From Bog-113 sp965226755 (GTDB taxonomy: Bacteria; Acidobacteriota; Terriglobia; Bryobacterales; Bryobacteraceae), in the NCBI GenBank assembly GCA_965226755.1, contig CBDDDT010000001.1:124001-188000 (forward strand): a DNA stretch of 64,000 nt, given 5' to 3'. Below, one piece after another: positions 17,642-25,238 of the stretch; within the stretch, counting starts at the first letter, position 1; every line of letters begins with the position of its first letter. Position numbers and translations under genes: made by a program. The notes under the pieces were generated by a model. That model had not been told where the DNA came from. It made no database searches and saw only the letters and a program-made list of their open reading frames with translations.

Positions 17642-18418
17642 CTAATCCGCCTGCCCGAGAATCACGTCGAAGTCTTCCGCGACCTGCGCTTCCATCTGCT
17701 TGTTGTGCGTTCGGGCGACCAGATTCGCCGCCCGCAGCAGCGAATCGAAAGTCCCGGCGTCCGTCCACCAGCCCTCCAGAAACGAGAAGGCCATCGACCC
17801 CTCCCGAATATAGGCGTTATTCACGTCGGTGATCTCCAGTTCGCCCCGTTTCGAGGGCACCAGCGCCCGAATTTTTTCAAAGACGGTTCCGTCGAACATG
17901 TAAATTCCGGTCACGGCGTACTGCGACTTGGGCCGCCGCGGCTTCTCTTCAATGTTCAGGATGCGATTCCCCGACAACTCAGCGACCCCGAACCGTTCGG
18001 CGTCCTCGACGTGTTTCAGCAGAATGCGCGCCCCGAAATCCTGTGCGCGGAACGCGTCCGCCGCGGCCCGGATGTCGCGCTCGATGATGTTATCTCCCAG
18101 AACCACGCAAATCTTCTGGCCGTCGGCGAAATGCTCGGCCAGGCCCAGCGCGTCCGCGATGCCTCCCTCGCCTTCCTGGTAGGTGTAGTCGATGTGTTTC
18201 AGCCCGAACTGCTTCCCGTTCGCCAGCAGCCGCAGGAAGTCTCCGGAATTCTTTCCGCCGGTCACCACCATGATGTCTTCAATCCCGGCATCCACCAGCG
18301 TCTGGATCGGGTAGTAGACCATCGGCTTGTCGTAAATAGGCAGCAGATGCTTATTGGTGATTTTGGTGAGCGGAAACAGGCGGCTTCCGGTACCGCCGGC
18401 GAGAACGATACCTTTCAT
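17642..18418 (-). CDS. rfbA: Glucose-1-phosphate thymidylyltransferase-type nucleotidyltransferase
   Basis: A 258-residue sugar-nucleotide pyrophosphorylase. Motifs: MKGIVLAGGTGSRLFPLT (phosphate loop), KHLLPIYDKPMVYYPIQ, YTYQEGEGGIADAL, VVLGDNIIE, VEDAERFGVAEL, NIEEKPRRPKSQYAVTGIY and FLEGWWTDAGTFDSLL. It makes dTDP-glucose from glucose-1-phosphate and dTTP, the first step toward dTDP-rhamnose and related sugars. It is shorter than E. coli RmlA (about 290). The dehydratase, epimerase and reductase (rmlBCD) are not in the window. It is the first gene of the leftward glycan operon. Confidence 0.88.
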   Translation of the reverse strand: MKGIVLAGGTGSRLFPLTKITNKHLLPIYDKPMVYYPIQTLVDAGIEDIMVVTGGKNSGDFLRLLANGKQFGLKHIDYTYQEGEGGIADALGLAEHFADGQKICVVLGDNIIERDIRAAADAFRAQDFGARILLKHVEDAERFGVAELSGNRILNIEEKPRRPKSQYAVTGIYMFDGTVFEKIRALVPSKRGELEITDVNNAYIREGSMAFSFLEGWWTDAGTFDSLLRAANLVARTHNKQMEAQVAEDFDVILGQAD

Positions 18419-18439
18419 AGAAAACTCAATGGAGTCAAA

Positions 18440-18832
18440 GTGTTAGCATATCGCAAGCCAATGAACCCCAGAAGGTGGGAGGATGTCGCGGAAGAACGGT
18501 TGAACGCCCAGGCGACGCGGCGCATGCTGAACACGCGCAACCTGACGGTCGCCAAGATCGTGCTGAAGAAGGGCGCGGTGGTTCCGCTGCATCATCACCT
18601 CAGCGAACAGATCACCATGCTCGAAAGCGGGAAGCTCCTCTTTCGCATGGACGGGCAGGAAATCCTGGTGGAACCCGGTCAAATGCTCGAAATCGCGCCC
18701 GATCTTCCGCACGAGGTGCTGGCTCTCGAAGATTCCGTCGCCACCGATCTGTTCTCGCCGCGGCGGCAGGACTGGATCGACGGCGACGATACCTACTTAC
18801 GGAAGGCGCCGCCGGAGACTACGGCTTCGTGA
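18440..18832 (+). CDS. Small cupin-domain protein
   Basis: A 130-residue single-cupin protein. The metal-binding signature is visible as VPLHHHLSEQITMLESGKL (HxH...E) and a second motif around PDLPHEVLA. I chose GTG 18440 because GGAG (18431-18434) sits six bases upstream. An ATG at 18461 (MNPRRWEDV) lacks any ribosome site. Such lone cupins are small-molecule isomerases, dioxygenases or sensors; the substrate is unknown. It is divergent from rfbA, with only 21 bp between the two starts. Its last 14 bp overlap the convergent DUF4097 gene. Confidence 0.8.
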   Translation: MLAYRKPMNPRRWEDVAEERLNAQATRRMLNTRNLTVAKIVLKKGAVVPLHHHLSEQITMLESGKLLFRMDGQEILVEPGQMLEIAPDLPHEVLALEDSVATDLFSPRRQDWIDGDDTYLRKAPPETTAS

Positions 18833-19694
18833 TCTTGATGGAGCCGTTGGAAGTATCCAGATCCAGCAGCGGGCCGCCGCCGTTCACGGCGCCTTCCAGG
18901 TGATTCTTGGAGGCGTCGCCCTGCTTGGCGACGTCGAAATCGGTCGTGATGCTGCCGTTCGAGGTGTTCGCCCTGATCCGCGCCGGACTGCTCGCCGGCA
19001 TGGAGATCTCGATGCTGCTGTTCGACGTCGTCGCATGAATGTCGCTGGCGGGCGGCTTATCGAAGGCAATGGTGATATCGCCGTTGGAGGATGTCGCCTC
19101 TACCGGTCCCACCATATGATCGGCGTGAATGTGCCCGTTGTTGGTGTTCAGGACCGCGTTCCCGGTCAGTTCCGAAATCTCAATGGCGCCGTTGCTGGTT
19201 TCCGCGTCCACCTTGCCCTGAATTTGCGTGAGGTTAATCGCTCCATTCGAAGTGTGCGCGCTCACCGGCCCATTCACCTGTTCCACGCGCAAGCCGCCGT
19301 TCGAACTCGTGATGCGGTCCAGAGTGATGTCCCGGGGAACGCGGACCACGAACTTCGCGCCCATGTTGCCGCGGTGCTCTGACGGCCGCACCGCGCGCAC
19401 CGTCACATTGCCCGGGGTCGCGTTGGTCTCAATGCGGATGGAATCCCGCAGCGCTGGCGAGTTGGCGTACTTGACGCCGCTGATATCGACCTTGTTCTGG
19501 TCCCAGGACCGGACCTCGACCGAGCCGTTAAACGTCTCCAGATCGAGCCGTCCGCCCGGCTTGAAGTCGTAACTGTAATGGAATGGCGCCTCCACCCGCG
19601 ACCCGCCGCCGAAATCCACGTCCATGTCATCGCACCCAAAGCTGACCCCGGCCAGCGCCAGCACCGGGATGAAAAAGAGAACCTGTCGATTCAT
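18819..19694 (-). CDS. DUF4097-type secreted repeat protein
   Basis: A 291-residue exported protein with a signal peptide (about 1-20) followed closely by a cysteine (SFGCDDMDVDFGGGS). That may be a lipoprotein site, although the box is not ideal. The mature chain is a series of short beta-helix turns with recurring SNG/TSN units (ITSSNGGLRVEQVNGP, AHTSNGAINLTQIQGK, TSNGAIEISELTGN). This is the DUF4097 pattern of stacked strands. Relatives include envelope-stress proteins and adhesin-like domains. Function here is unknown. Confidence 0.82.
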   Translation of the reverse strand: MNRQVLFFIPVLALAGVSFGCDDMDVDFGGGSRVEAPFHYSYDFKPGGRLDLETFNGSVEVRSWDQNKVDISGVKYANSPALRDSIRIETNATPGNVTVRAVRPSEHRGNMGAKFVVRVPRDITLDRITSSNGGLRVEQVNGPVSAHTSNGAINLTQIQGKVDAETSNGAIEISELTGNAVLNTNNGHIHADHMVGPVEATSSNGDITIAFDKPPASDIHATTSNSSIEISMPASSPARIRANTSNGSITTDFDVAKQGDASKNHLEGAVNGGGPLLDLDTSNGSIKITKP

Positions 19695-19803
19695 ATCTGC
19701 TCCGTAATTGTAGTTCTACGTGCAATGCTCAAAAAGGTTCGGAAAAATGCAGGTTCGGAAAAATCAGCGGCACCTTGGAATGCGACAATAAGAGCCTTCC
19801 CGG

Positions 19804-20568
19804 ATGTCCAAATCAGCTCCCGCTCCCGGCCTACTCGTGTGTCTGGCTCTTCTCAACGCCTGCGGAAGCGGCTCCCGACCGGCCGAACCGGGCGTCGCGC
19901 AGCTTCCCCTCGCGCACGTTGACCCCGCCACCGCCGGCGTGATCCGCGGCGCAATCCGCTTTCAGGGCCGGCCGCCCGAGATGGCGACGGTCGACTTCTC
20001 TTCCAATCCGCAGTGCGAGCGCGAGCATCCAAAACCCGTGAAGGCCGAGACGGTTGTCATCAATTCGAACGGCACTTTGCGCGATACGCTGGTCTGGATC
20101 AAAAGCGGTCTGCCCGCCGCGCGCTGGGCGGCGCCGGCTCAAGCTGTCAAACTGGATCAATCCGGTTGCGTTTACAAGCCGCACGTACTCGCCCTGATGG
20201 TGGATCAGCAACTCGACATCGCCAACAGCGATCCGGTGAATCACGACGTTCACGTGGAGGCCAGCGCCAATCCCGCTTCAAATGATTCCGAACCGCCGCG
20301 CGCGGAGACTCTGCAGCGCCGCTTCGCCGTTCAGGAGATCTGGTTTCCCATCACTTGCAGCGTGCATCCGTGGATGCGCAGCTACATCTCCGTGGTCGCT
20401 CACCCGTTTTTCGCCGTGACGGGGACAGACGGATCTTACGAGCTTCGCGGCGTTCCCCCCGGCAGCTATGTCGTCGAGACGATCCAGGAAAAGTACGGCC
20501 GCCAGCAGCAGCATGTCACCGTGACGGCCCGGCAAACAGCTATCGCGGATTTCACCTATGCCGAGTGA
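19804..20568 (+). CDS. Cupredoxin-like lipoprotein heading the heme A/copper operon
   Basis: A 254-residue lipoprotein with a lipobox-like CLALLNACGS near residue 20. The core resembles a cupredoxin-type beta-sandwich: QLDIANSDPVNHDVHVEA offers a histidine pair, and WFPITCSVHPWMRSYISVV carries a Cys-x2-His-x2-Met arrangement as in type-1 copper sites. A carboxypeptidase-regulatory-like end follows (DGSYELRGVPPGSYVVETI). The gene overlaps ctaA by 11 bp and leads the ctaA-ctaB-SCO1-DUF420 set, so a role in copper handling or electron transfer to cytochrome oxidase is inferred. Confidence 0.78.
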   Translation: MSKSAPAPGLLVCLALLNACGSGSRPAEPGVAQLPLAHVDPATAGVIRGAIRFQGRPPEMATVDFSSNPQCEREHPKPVKAETVVINSNGTLRDTLVWIKSGLPAARWAAPAQAVKLDQSGCVYKPHVLALMVDQQLDIANSDPVNHDVHVEASANPASNDSEPPRAETLQRRFAVQEIWFPITCSVHPWMRSYISVVAHPFFAVTGTDGSYELRGVPPGSYVVETIQEKYGRQQQHVTVTARQTAIADFTYAE

Positions 20569-21391
20569 ATCCGCTCGGCGCCCCCTGCATGCGTTCAGCC
20601 TCGCGGTCTGCGGAGCCACGCTATGCCAGCTTGTAGTCGGGGCGCTCGTGACCAGCCGCGAAGCCGGGCTCTCCATACCCGATTGGCCTCTGGCTTACGG
20701 AAGGCTCATTCCCCGGCTGGACGGCGGAATCGCCTACGAGTTCGCGCATCGCATCTTAGCGGTTCTGGTCACGGCGCTGACCGGAATCCTCGCTGTGTGG
20801 ATCTGGCGAGCGGAGGATCGTCACTGGATGCGCCCGCTTGGCTTCTTCGCCCTGGGCCTTCTGTTCCTGCAGATTCTGCTGGGCGGACTGGCCGTTCTGA
20901 CTCTGCTTCCGCCCATCGTCAGCACGCTCCACGCCTGCATCGCGGAGCTGTTCTTCTGCCTTACCGTTCTGATTGCGACCTTCACCGCCAGGCTTGGCGC
21001 GCCTTCCGCCCGCGGTTCGTTCCCTCTCGCGATCGCCGTCCCCGTGCTCGTGGCAATTCAGGTCGCGCTCGGCGCATTGGCGCGTCATAAAGCGATCGGG
21101 TATATCTGGCACATCGCGGACGCGGCTTTCGTGACCGGCGTGATCCTTTGGGCGACAGTGCGGGTGCTGCTCCGCCACCCCGCTCACCGCACTATGCGAC
21201 GATCGGCATTGGCACTTCTCTCGCTGGCATTCCTGCAGGTCTTTCTGGGGATCGCTGCTTATATGAGCCGGCTCGCCACGGTCGACGCTATCCAACCCGA
21301 GCCCGTGATGGTCGGCTTCACCGTGCTGCATGTGGCCGTCGGCGCTTTGGTGATGGCGGCGAGCGTGGTGTTCGCGGTCGAAGTCAGATGA
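20558..21391 (+). CDS. ctaA: Heme A synthase (CtaA/COX15)
   Basis: A 277-residue membrane protein with about eight helices. It oxidises the C8 methyl of heme O to make heme A for cytochrome oxidase. Conserved histidines for heme ligation are visible in YEFAHRILAVLV, VSTLHACIAELFF, YIWHIADAAF and GFTVLHVAVGAL. The N-terminal REAGLSIPDWPLAYGRLIP loop is typical. The start overlaps the lipoprotein gene by 11 bp and the stop overlaps ctaB (ATGA). Confidence 0.9.
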   Translation: MPSESARRPLHAFSLAVCGATLCQLVVGALVTSREAGLSIPDWPLAYGRLIPRLDGGIAYEFAHRILAVLVTALTGILAVWIWRAEDRHWMRPLGFFALGLLFLQILLGGLAVLTLLPPIVSTLHACIAELFFCLTVLIATFTARLGAPSARGSFPLAIAVPVLVAIQVALGALARHKAIGYIWHIADAAFVTGVILWATVRVLLRHPAHRTMRRSALALLSLAFLQVFLGIAAYMSRLATVDAIQPEPVMVGFTVLHVAVGALVMAASVVFAVEVR

Positions 21392-22251
21392 AGGAATACA
21401 TCGCGCTCACGAAACCCCGCATTACCTGGCTCATTCTGATGAGCACCGGGGTGGGTTATTTCTTCGGACTGGAGCACCGGTGGAACGGCTGGATGGAACT
21501 GATCACCCTGCTCAACACCATCCTGGGAACCGCGCTGATCGCCTCGGGCACAGCAGCTCTGAACCAGTGGTATGAACGCGAGTCCGACCAAAAAATGAGG
21601 CGCACCGAGAAGCGGCCCTTGCCGACCGGCGCGCTCAGCCCGGCATCCGCTCTCTGGTTCGGAATCGCGCTGGCCGCCGCCGGATTTGCCGACCTGGCCT
21701 TGTTCGTCAACGTTCTCAGCGGGCTGCTGGGCCTGTTCACGCTGGCCAGCTACCTCTTCATCTATACGCCGCTCAAGCAGCGCACATCGCTTTCGACGGT
21801 GGTCGGAGCGCTGCCCGGCGCCATGCCGCCCATGATCGGCTACGCCGCCGCCAGCGGTCATCTGAATGCCGACGCCTGGGCGCTGTTCGCCATCCTGTTT
21901 CTCTGGCAATTTCCCCATTTTCTGGCTATCGCCTGGATGTATCGCGAAGACTACGCGCGAGCGGGAATCCTCATGCTTCCCGTGGTTGAGCCGGATGGCG
22001 AATCCACCTCGCGCCAGATCGTCATCTACGCCTCCACGCTGATTCCGGTCAGCCTGTTTCCCACCATTCTCGGCATGACCGGGCGTATCTACCTCTTCGG
22101 GGCTCTCCTGCTCGGCGGCTGGTTCCTTTATTCCGGGGTGCGTGTCGCCTTCGACCGCACCATTCTGCGCGCCCGCACCGTGCTGCTGGTTTCGGTCATC
22201 TATCTGCCGCTCATGTATGGGCTCATGATTCTGGATCACACGCGGCTGTGA
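21388..22251 (+). CDS. ctaB: Protoheme IX farnesyltransferase (heme O synthase)
   Basis: A 287-residue UbiA-family membrane prenyltransferase. It farnesylates protoheme to heme O. The two Asp-rich motifs are NQWYERESDQKMRRTEKRPL and the later WMYREDYARAGILMLPVV segment. Also seen are YTPLKQRTSLSTVVGALPGA and FLWQFPHFLAIAW. The ATG at 21388 overlaps the ctaA stop. An in-frame codon far upstream would add an unrelated leader and is not used. Confidence 0.92.
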   Translation: MKEYIALTKPRITWLILMSTGVGYFFGLEHRWNGWMELITLLNTILGTALIASGTAALNQWYERESDQKMRRTEKRPLPTGALSPASALWFGIALAAAGFADLALFVNVLSGLLGLFTLASYLFIYTPLKQRTSLSTVVGALPGAMPPMIGYAAASGHLNADAWALFAILFLWQFPHFLAIAWMYREDYARAGILMLPVVEPDGESTSRQIVIYASTLIPVSLFPTILGMTGRIYLFGALLLGGWFLYSGVRVAFDRTILRARTVLLVSVIYLPLMYGLMILDHTRL

Positions 22252-22805
22252 CTGGCCGCCTGGGCGTGCTGCCCGCCATTCTTCTGCTCTCGGCCTGCGC
22301 CCGGCGCGAACCGCTCCCGGATCTCGGCGCGGTTCCCGATTTCACCCTCACCGACCAGACGGGCGCCCTGTTCCACGGCTCGTCGCTGCGCGGCCACGTC
22401 TGGATCGCCGATTTCGTCTACACGAATTGCCCCGGTCCGTGCCCGCTGATGTCGCAGCGCATGAACCGCATCCAGACTCGCACCGCATCCGGTTCTTCGG
22501 TCCGGCTCGTATCGTTTTCAGTTGATCCGGCGCGCGACACCCCGCCCGTCCTCACCCGCTACGCGCAGCGTTTCGCCGCCTCTCCGGCGCGGTGGACTTT
22601 TCTCACGGGAAATCCGGCAACGCTCGAAATGCTCGACCGCGAAGCTTTCAAACTGGGCGATCTGAACGCGGCCATGAATCACAGCACGCGCTTCGTTCTG
22701 GTGGACGCCCGCGGCCGCATTCGCGGCTACTACACCATGAGCGACGCGGACATGGTGGACCACATCGTCCGCGACGCAATGCAACTTGACAAGGAGAACT
22801 CTTGA
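22248..22805 (+). CDS. SCO1/SenC-family copper chaperone lipoprotein
   Basis: A 185-residue thioredoxin-fold protein that delivers copper to the CuA site of cytochrome oxidase or keeps its thiols reduced. The copper site is complete: the CPGPC (Cx3C) motif in FVYTNCPGPCPLMSQ and the distal His in MNHSTRFVLVD. A lipobox (LLLSAC) is near the N-terminus. It starts at a GTG (22248) overlapping the ctaB stop (GTGA) and its stop overlaps the next start (TTGA). Confidence 0.9.
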   Translation: MTGRLGVLPAILLLSACARREPLPDLGAVPDFTLTDQTGALFHGSSLRGHVWIADFVYTNCPGPCPLMSQRMNRIQTRTASGSSVRLVSFSVDPARDTPPVLTRYAQRFAASPARWTFLTGNPATLEMLDREAFKLGDLNAAMNHSTRFVLVDARGRIRGYYTMSDADMVDHIVRDAMQLDKENS

Positions 22806-23344
22806 TTCCCATCCGGGCGCTTCCCGCCATCAACGCCACGCTCAACGGACTCGCCACCATCCTTCTGCTGTGGGGCTTCTCGCTCATCCGCAAGCGCCGC
22901 ATCAACGCTCACAAACGCGTGATGCTCTCCGCGTTCGTGGTCTCCATCGCGTTCCTGACCTGCTATCTCATTTATCACGCGCACGTCGGTTCGGTGAAGT
23001 ACCCGAATCCGGGCCTGATCCGCTATGTTTACTACACCATCCTGCTGACGCACGTGCTTCTCGCCTTCACCGTCCCGGTGCTCGCCATCATCACCCTGAG
23101 CCGCGCGCTCAGCGGCAAGTTCGATAAGCACCGCAAGATCGCCCGGTGGACCTTCCCCATTTGGCTCTATGTCAGCGTGACGGGCGTGGTGGTCTACCTG
23201 ATGCTCTACCAGTTCGCCCACCCGGTGATCCCGAGCAAGTTCACTACTTCTTCGCGCGAGTTGATTTCGCCGGCTCCGGCGGGGGATCGTCCTTTGGCGG
23301 CTCAGGCGCGGCGGGAACGTTCAGCTTTTCCAGCACCTCGTTGA
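22802..23344 (+). CDS. DUF420 family membrane protein (cytochrome oxidase locus)
   Basis: Begins at TTG 22802, overlapping the SCO1 stop. A DUF420 core of about 145 residues with four membrane helices is clear: ALPAINATLNGLATILLLWG, KRRINAHKRVMLSAFVVSI, YYTILLTHVLLAFTVPVLAI, IARWTFPIWLYVSVTGVVVY. DUF420 proteins (CtaM/YozB-like) help cytochrome oxidase maturation. The last 35 or so residues are low-complexity and run 101 bp into the convergent zinc-ribbon gene, so the extra tail may be a read-through of lost sequence. Confidence 0.85.
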   Translation: MIPIRALPAINATLNGLATILLLWGFSLIRKRRINAHKRVMLSAFVVSIAFLTCYLIYHAHVGSVKYPNPGLIRYVYYTILLTHVLLAFTVPVLAIITLSRALSGKFDKHRKIARWTFPIWLYVSVTGVVVYLMLYQFAHPVIPSKFTTSSRELISPAPAGDRPLAAQARRERSAFPAPR

Positions 23345-23534
23345 ACAACGCCGCCTTGCGCGGATCCACCTTCGGCGGAGGCGCCTGCTCATGCCGGTAA
23401 TCGTGATCGGAATAGCAGGTTCGGCAGCGCACCTTGGCCGCTTCGGCCCCTAGCATGGACACCACCGCATGGTTCGTGATCCGCTTGCACTTCACGCAGT
23501 AGTCGTCGATGATGTCGCCCAGCCGCGTTTCCAT
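23244..23534 (-). CDS. Small zinc-ribbon-like protein
   Basis: A 96-residue soluble protein with two CxxC pairs, YCVKCKRITNH and VRCRTCYSDHDY, likely holding one zinc. A Pro-rich basic tail (PPKDDPPPEPAKSTRAKK) follows. Function is unknown. It begins directly at the end of the upstream small gene (1-bp spacing), so the two are probably co-expressed. Its 3' end overlaps the DUF420 gene on the other strand. Confidence 0.72.
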   Translation of the reverse strand: METRLGDIIDDYCVKCKRITNHAVVSMLGAEAAKVRCRTCYSDHDYRHEQAPPPKVDPRKAALFNEVLEKLNVPAAPEPPKDDPPPEPAKSTRAKK

Positions 23535-23840
23535 TTAATTGGCCTCGCTCCCTGCCTGTGCCGCTGGCGGAGGATCCGGCACAAACCACTTAGCCGGTTC
23601 GAAACCGACGTATTTGCAGATGCGCAGCTCGCCGGTTTCGGTTTCTAACAGATCGCCCAGCTGCAAAGCCCGCTCACTGCCTCGCAGATTGGACCAAGCC
23701 TCGTACTCATGCAGCGCCTCCACCTCGCCCGACGGCTCATAGTCCTTGGGCTTAACGATCGCCTGAGCGGAAACGTGCGCAGCCCAGCGGAAGTTTTCGC
23801 GAGTCTGCTCCTTCATGCGGTGAATGCGGAATTGCGGCAT
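23535..23840 (-). CDS. Conserved hypothetical small protein
   Basis: A 101-residue protein read from ATG 23840 (MPQFRIHRMKEQTRENFRWA). I recognise no domain beyond this. The sequence is mixed alpha/beta with GDLLETETGELRICKYVGFE, resembling small conserved acidobacterial proteins. An in-frame ATG at 23933 would run through a 20-bp tandem repeat and is less likely. A candidate promoter lies in that repeat. Confidence 0.65.
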   Translation of the reverse strand: MPQFRIHRMKEQTRENFRWAAHVSAQAIVKPKDYEPSGEVEALHEYEAWSNLRGSERALQLGDLLETETGELRICKYVGFEPAKWFVPDPPPAAQAGSEAN

Positions 23841-23849
23841 TGGCCTTTC

Positions 23850-23886
23850 TATTGTAAACAGGCGCGGCCTATTGTAAACAGGCGCC
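23850..23886. repeat. 20-bp-period tandem repeat (two copies)
   Basis: The unit CTATTGTAAACAGGCGC occurs at 23850-23866 and again at 23870-23886, i.e. two copies with a 20-bp period. They lie between the divergent small gene (start 23840) and the beta-barrel gene (start 23943 or 23916). Confidence 0.85.
23851..23878 (-). promoter_or_regulatory. Candidate sigma-70 promoter formed by the tandem repeat
   Basis: On the minus strand one repeat copy supplies TTTACA (23878-23873) and the other supplies TACAAT (23856-23851), 16 bp apart. Both are good matches to -35 and -10. The predicted start would be only a few bases before ATG 23840, giving an almost leaderless message. Confidence 0.4.
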
Positions 23887-23942
23887 GCGACGGATGGGCT
23901 TTCACCCCGGCGACGATGAATTACAATCGTCAAGTTGCATTC

Positions 23943-24659
23943 ATGTCAAAATCACTCATTCGACTTATGCGCGCCCGCTTCCCGCGTTCGCTCCTTCTTG
24001 TTCTCCTCGCATGCCTTGCGCCGCTGTGCGCCTCGGCTCAGCAGGATTATGTCGGGAGATTCGATTTCTTCAGCGGGTTTTCCTATTTTGAGAGCCCGGC
24101 AATCAACCTTGCCGAACGCGGATATCATTTGCAAGCCGGGTACAACGTGAAAAGCTGGTACGCGATGGGGTTCGACTACTCCAACGTAAACGGCACATTG
24201 GATCTTCTCCCGAGCTACCTGCCGAACGCTCTCCAGCTGGAACTCAATCCGCTCCTGTCTCTGCAAGGGCCCGATTACCATCCGGCCGTTCCCACCCACA
24301 CCTTCACACAGACGTTTGCGCTTGGACCGACGCTCGTCATCCGGCACTTTCACCATTTCGCGATCCTCCTTCATCCCTCGCTCGGGGCCGTCCGTGAACT
24401 GGCCACGCCGCATCCGAATGACGCCCTCACTACGATCGCTGTTCCGCTGCTCATCCCCGGCCCGAACAAACTGGACTGGCAAGGCTTCTACGGCGTGGGC
24501 GGCGCGATCGACGTCGGCGTTACGCGGCATATCGGCATCCGCATGTCGACGGACGTGGTTTGGGATCACCTTTTCAGCGATCTCCTCGCCAACGGACGCT
24601 GGACCATTCGTGCCTCGATCGGCCCGTCTTTCCATTTCGGCCGCAACATTGCTAAATAG
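23943..24659 (+). CDS. Outer-membrane beta-barrel protein
   Basis: A 238-residue protein with a signal peptide (about 1-32, LLLVLLACLAPLCASAQ). Alternating amphipathic strands follow: YVGRFDFFSGFSYFES, RGYHLQAGYNVKSWYAMGF, FALGPTLVIRHFHHFAILL. The chain ends in a strand with an aromatic (GPSFHFGRNIAK). The layout is that of small OmpA/OprF-like eight-stranded barrels. I start at ATG 23943; ATG 23916 would add nine residues. Function is not determinable. Confidence 0.75.
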   Translation: MSKSLIRLMRARFPRSLLLVLLACLAPLCASAQQDYVGRFDFFSGFSYFESPAINLAERGYHLQAGYNVKSWYAMGFDYSNVNGTLDLLPSYLPNALQLELNPLLSLQGPDYHPAVPTHTFTQTFALGPTLVIRHFHHFAILLHPSLGAVRELATPHPNDALTTIAVPLLIPGPNKLDWQGFYGVGGAIDVGVTRHIGIRMSTDVVWDHLFSDLLANGRWTIRASIGPSFHFGRNIAK

Positions 24660-24702
24660 CTGGGCCAAATAGCGGTCTGCCCAGAAAACCGGCCCTTCAG
24701 CG

Positions 24703-25238
24703 GTGACCGAGAGCCGACCATGGAACAATGAAAATGTGTCCGGGCTAAATACGATTTCGCTAGGCGCGGCCGCCGCGTCCATTTACGATATGCTGTCTGC
24801 CCATCCGATGCCGCTGGTCCGGGGCGCCCGCGTACCGGCGGCGCTCGATCTGATCGAGAAACAAACGCCTGACGCTCTGTTCCCGAATTCTTTTTCACCG
24901 GCGCTGGCCGCGGCTGGACTCTGGCTCGCCGCGGGAAATTGGAATCGCGCCCATGAGATTTCGCAGGATGTCGCAACGCCAGACGGCGCATACTGGCACG
25001 CCATTGTGCACCGTCAGGAGCCGGATGCGGGGAACGCCAAATACTGGTTTCGCCAGGTTGGAGAGCACCCTGTTTTCGCCATGCTTTCCGAATTCACCGG
25101 GGACCGTGGGATCCGGCCCGCTTCGTCGACGTTTGCGTGGGAGCCACCGGCACGCCCAGCGAGACCGCCGTCCGCGAGGTGCAGCACTTCGAATGGCGGT
25201 CGCTTCTGAGCTATTGCGCGCGGAGCAAACACAGTTGA
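24703..25238 (+). pseudogene. Frameshifted conserved acidobacterial gene
   Basis: The frame from GTG 24703 (or ATG 24790, MLSAHPMPLVRG) reads as a coherent protein through DGAYWHAIVHRQEPDAGNAK and YWFRQVGEHPVFAML, then turns to nonsense near 25100. The coherent reading resumes in another frame: WDPARFVDVCVGATGTPSET, then REVQHFEWRSLLSYCARSK, ending at TGA 25236-25238. One base appears to be missing in the region 25090-25110, where a run of four G lies (ACCGGGGACC). The intact version looks like a conserved hypothetical family of Acidobacteria. A recent mutation or a base-calling error are both possible. The downstream dehydrogenase start overlaps its stop (TTGA), which suggests the gene was functional recently. 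Confidence 0.72.
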
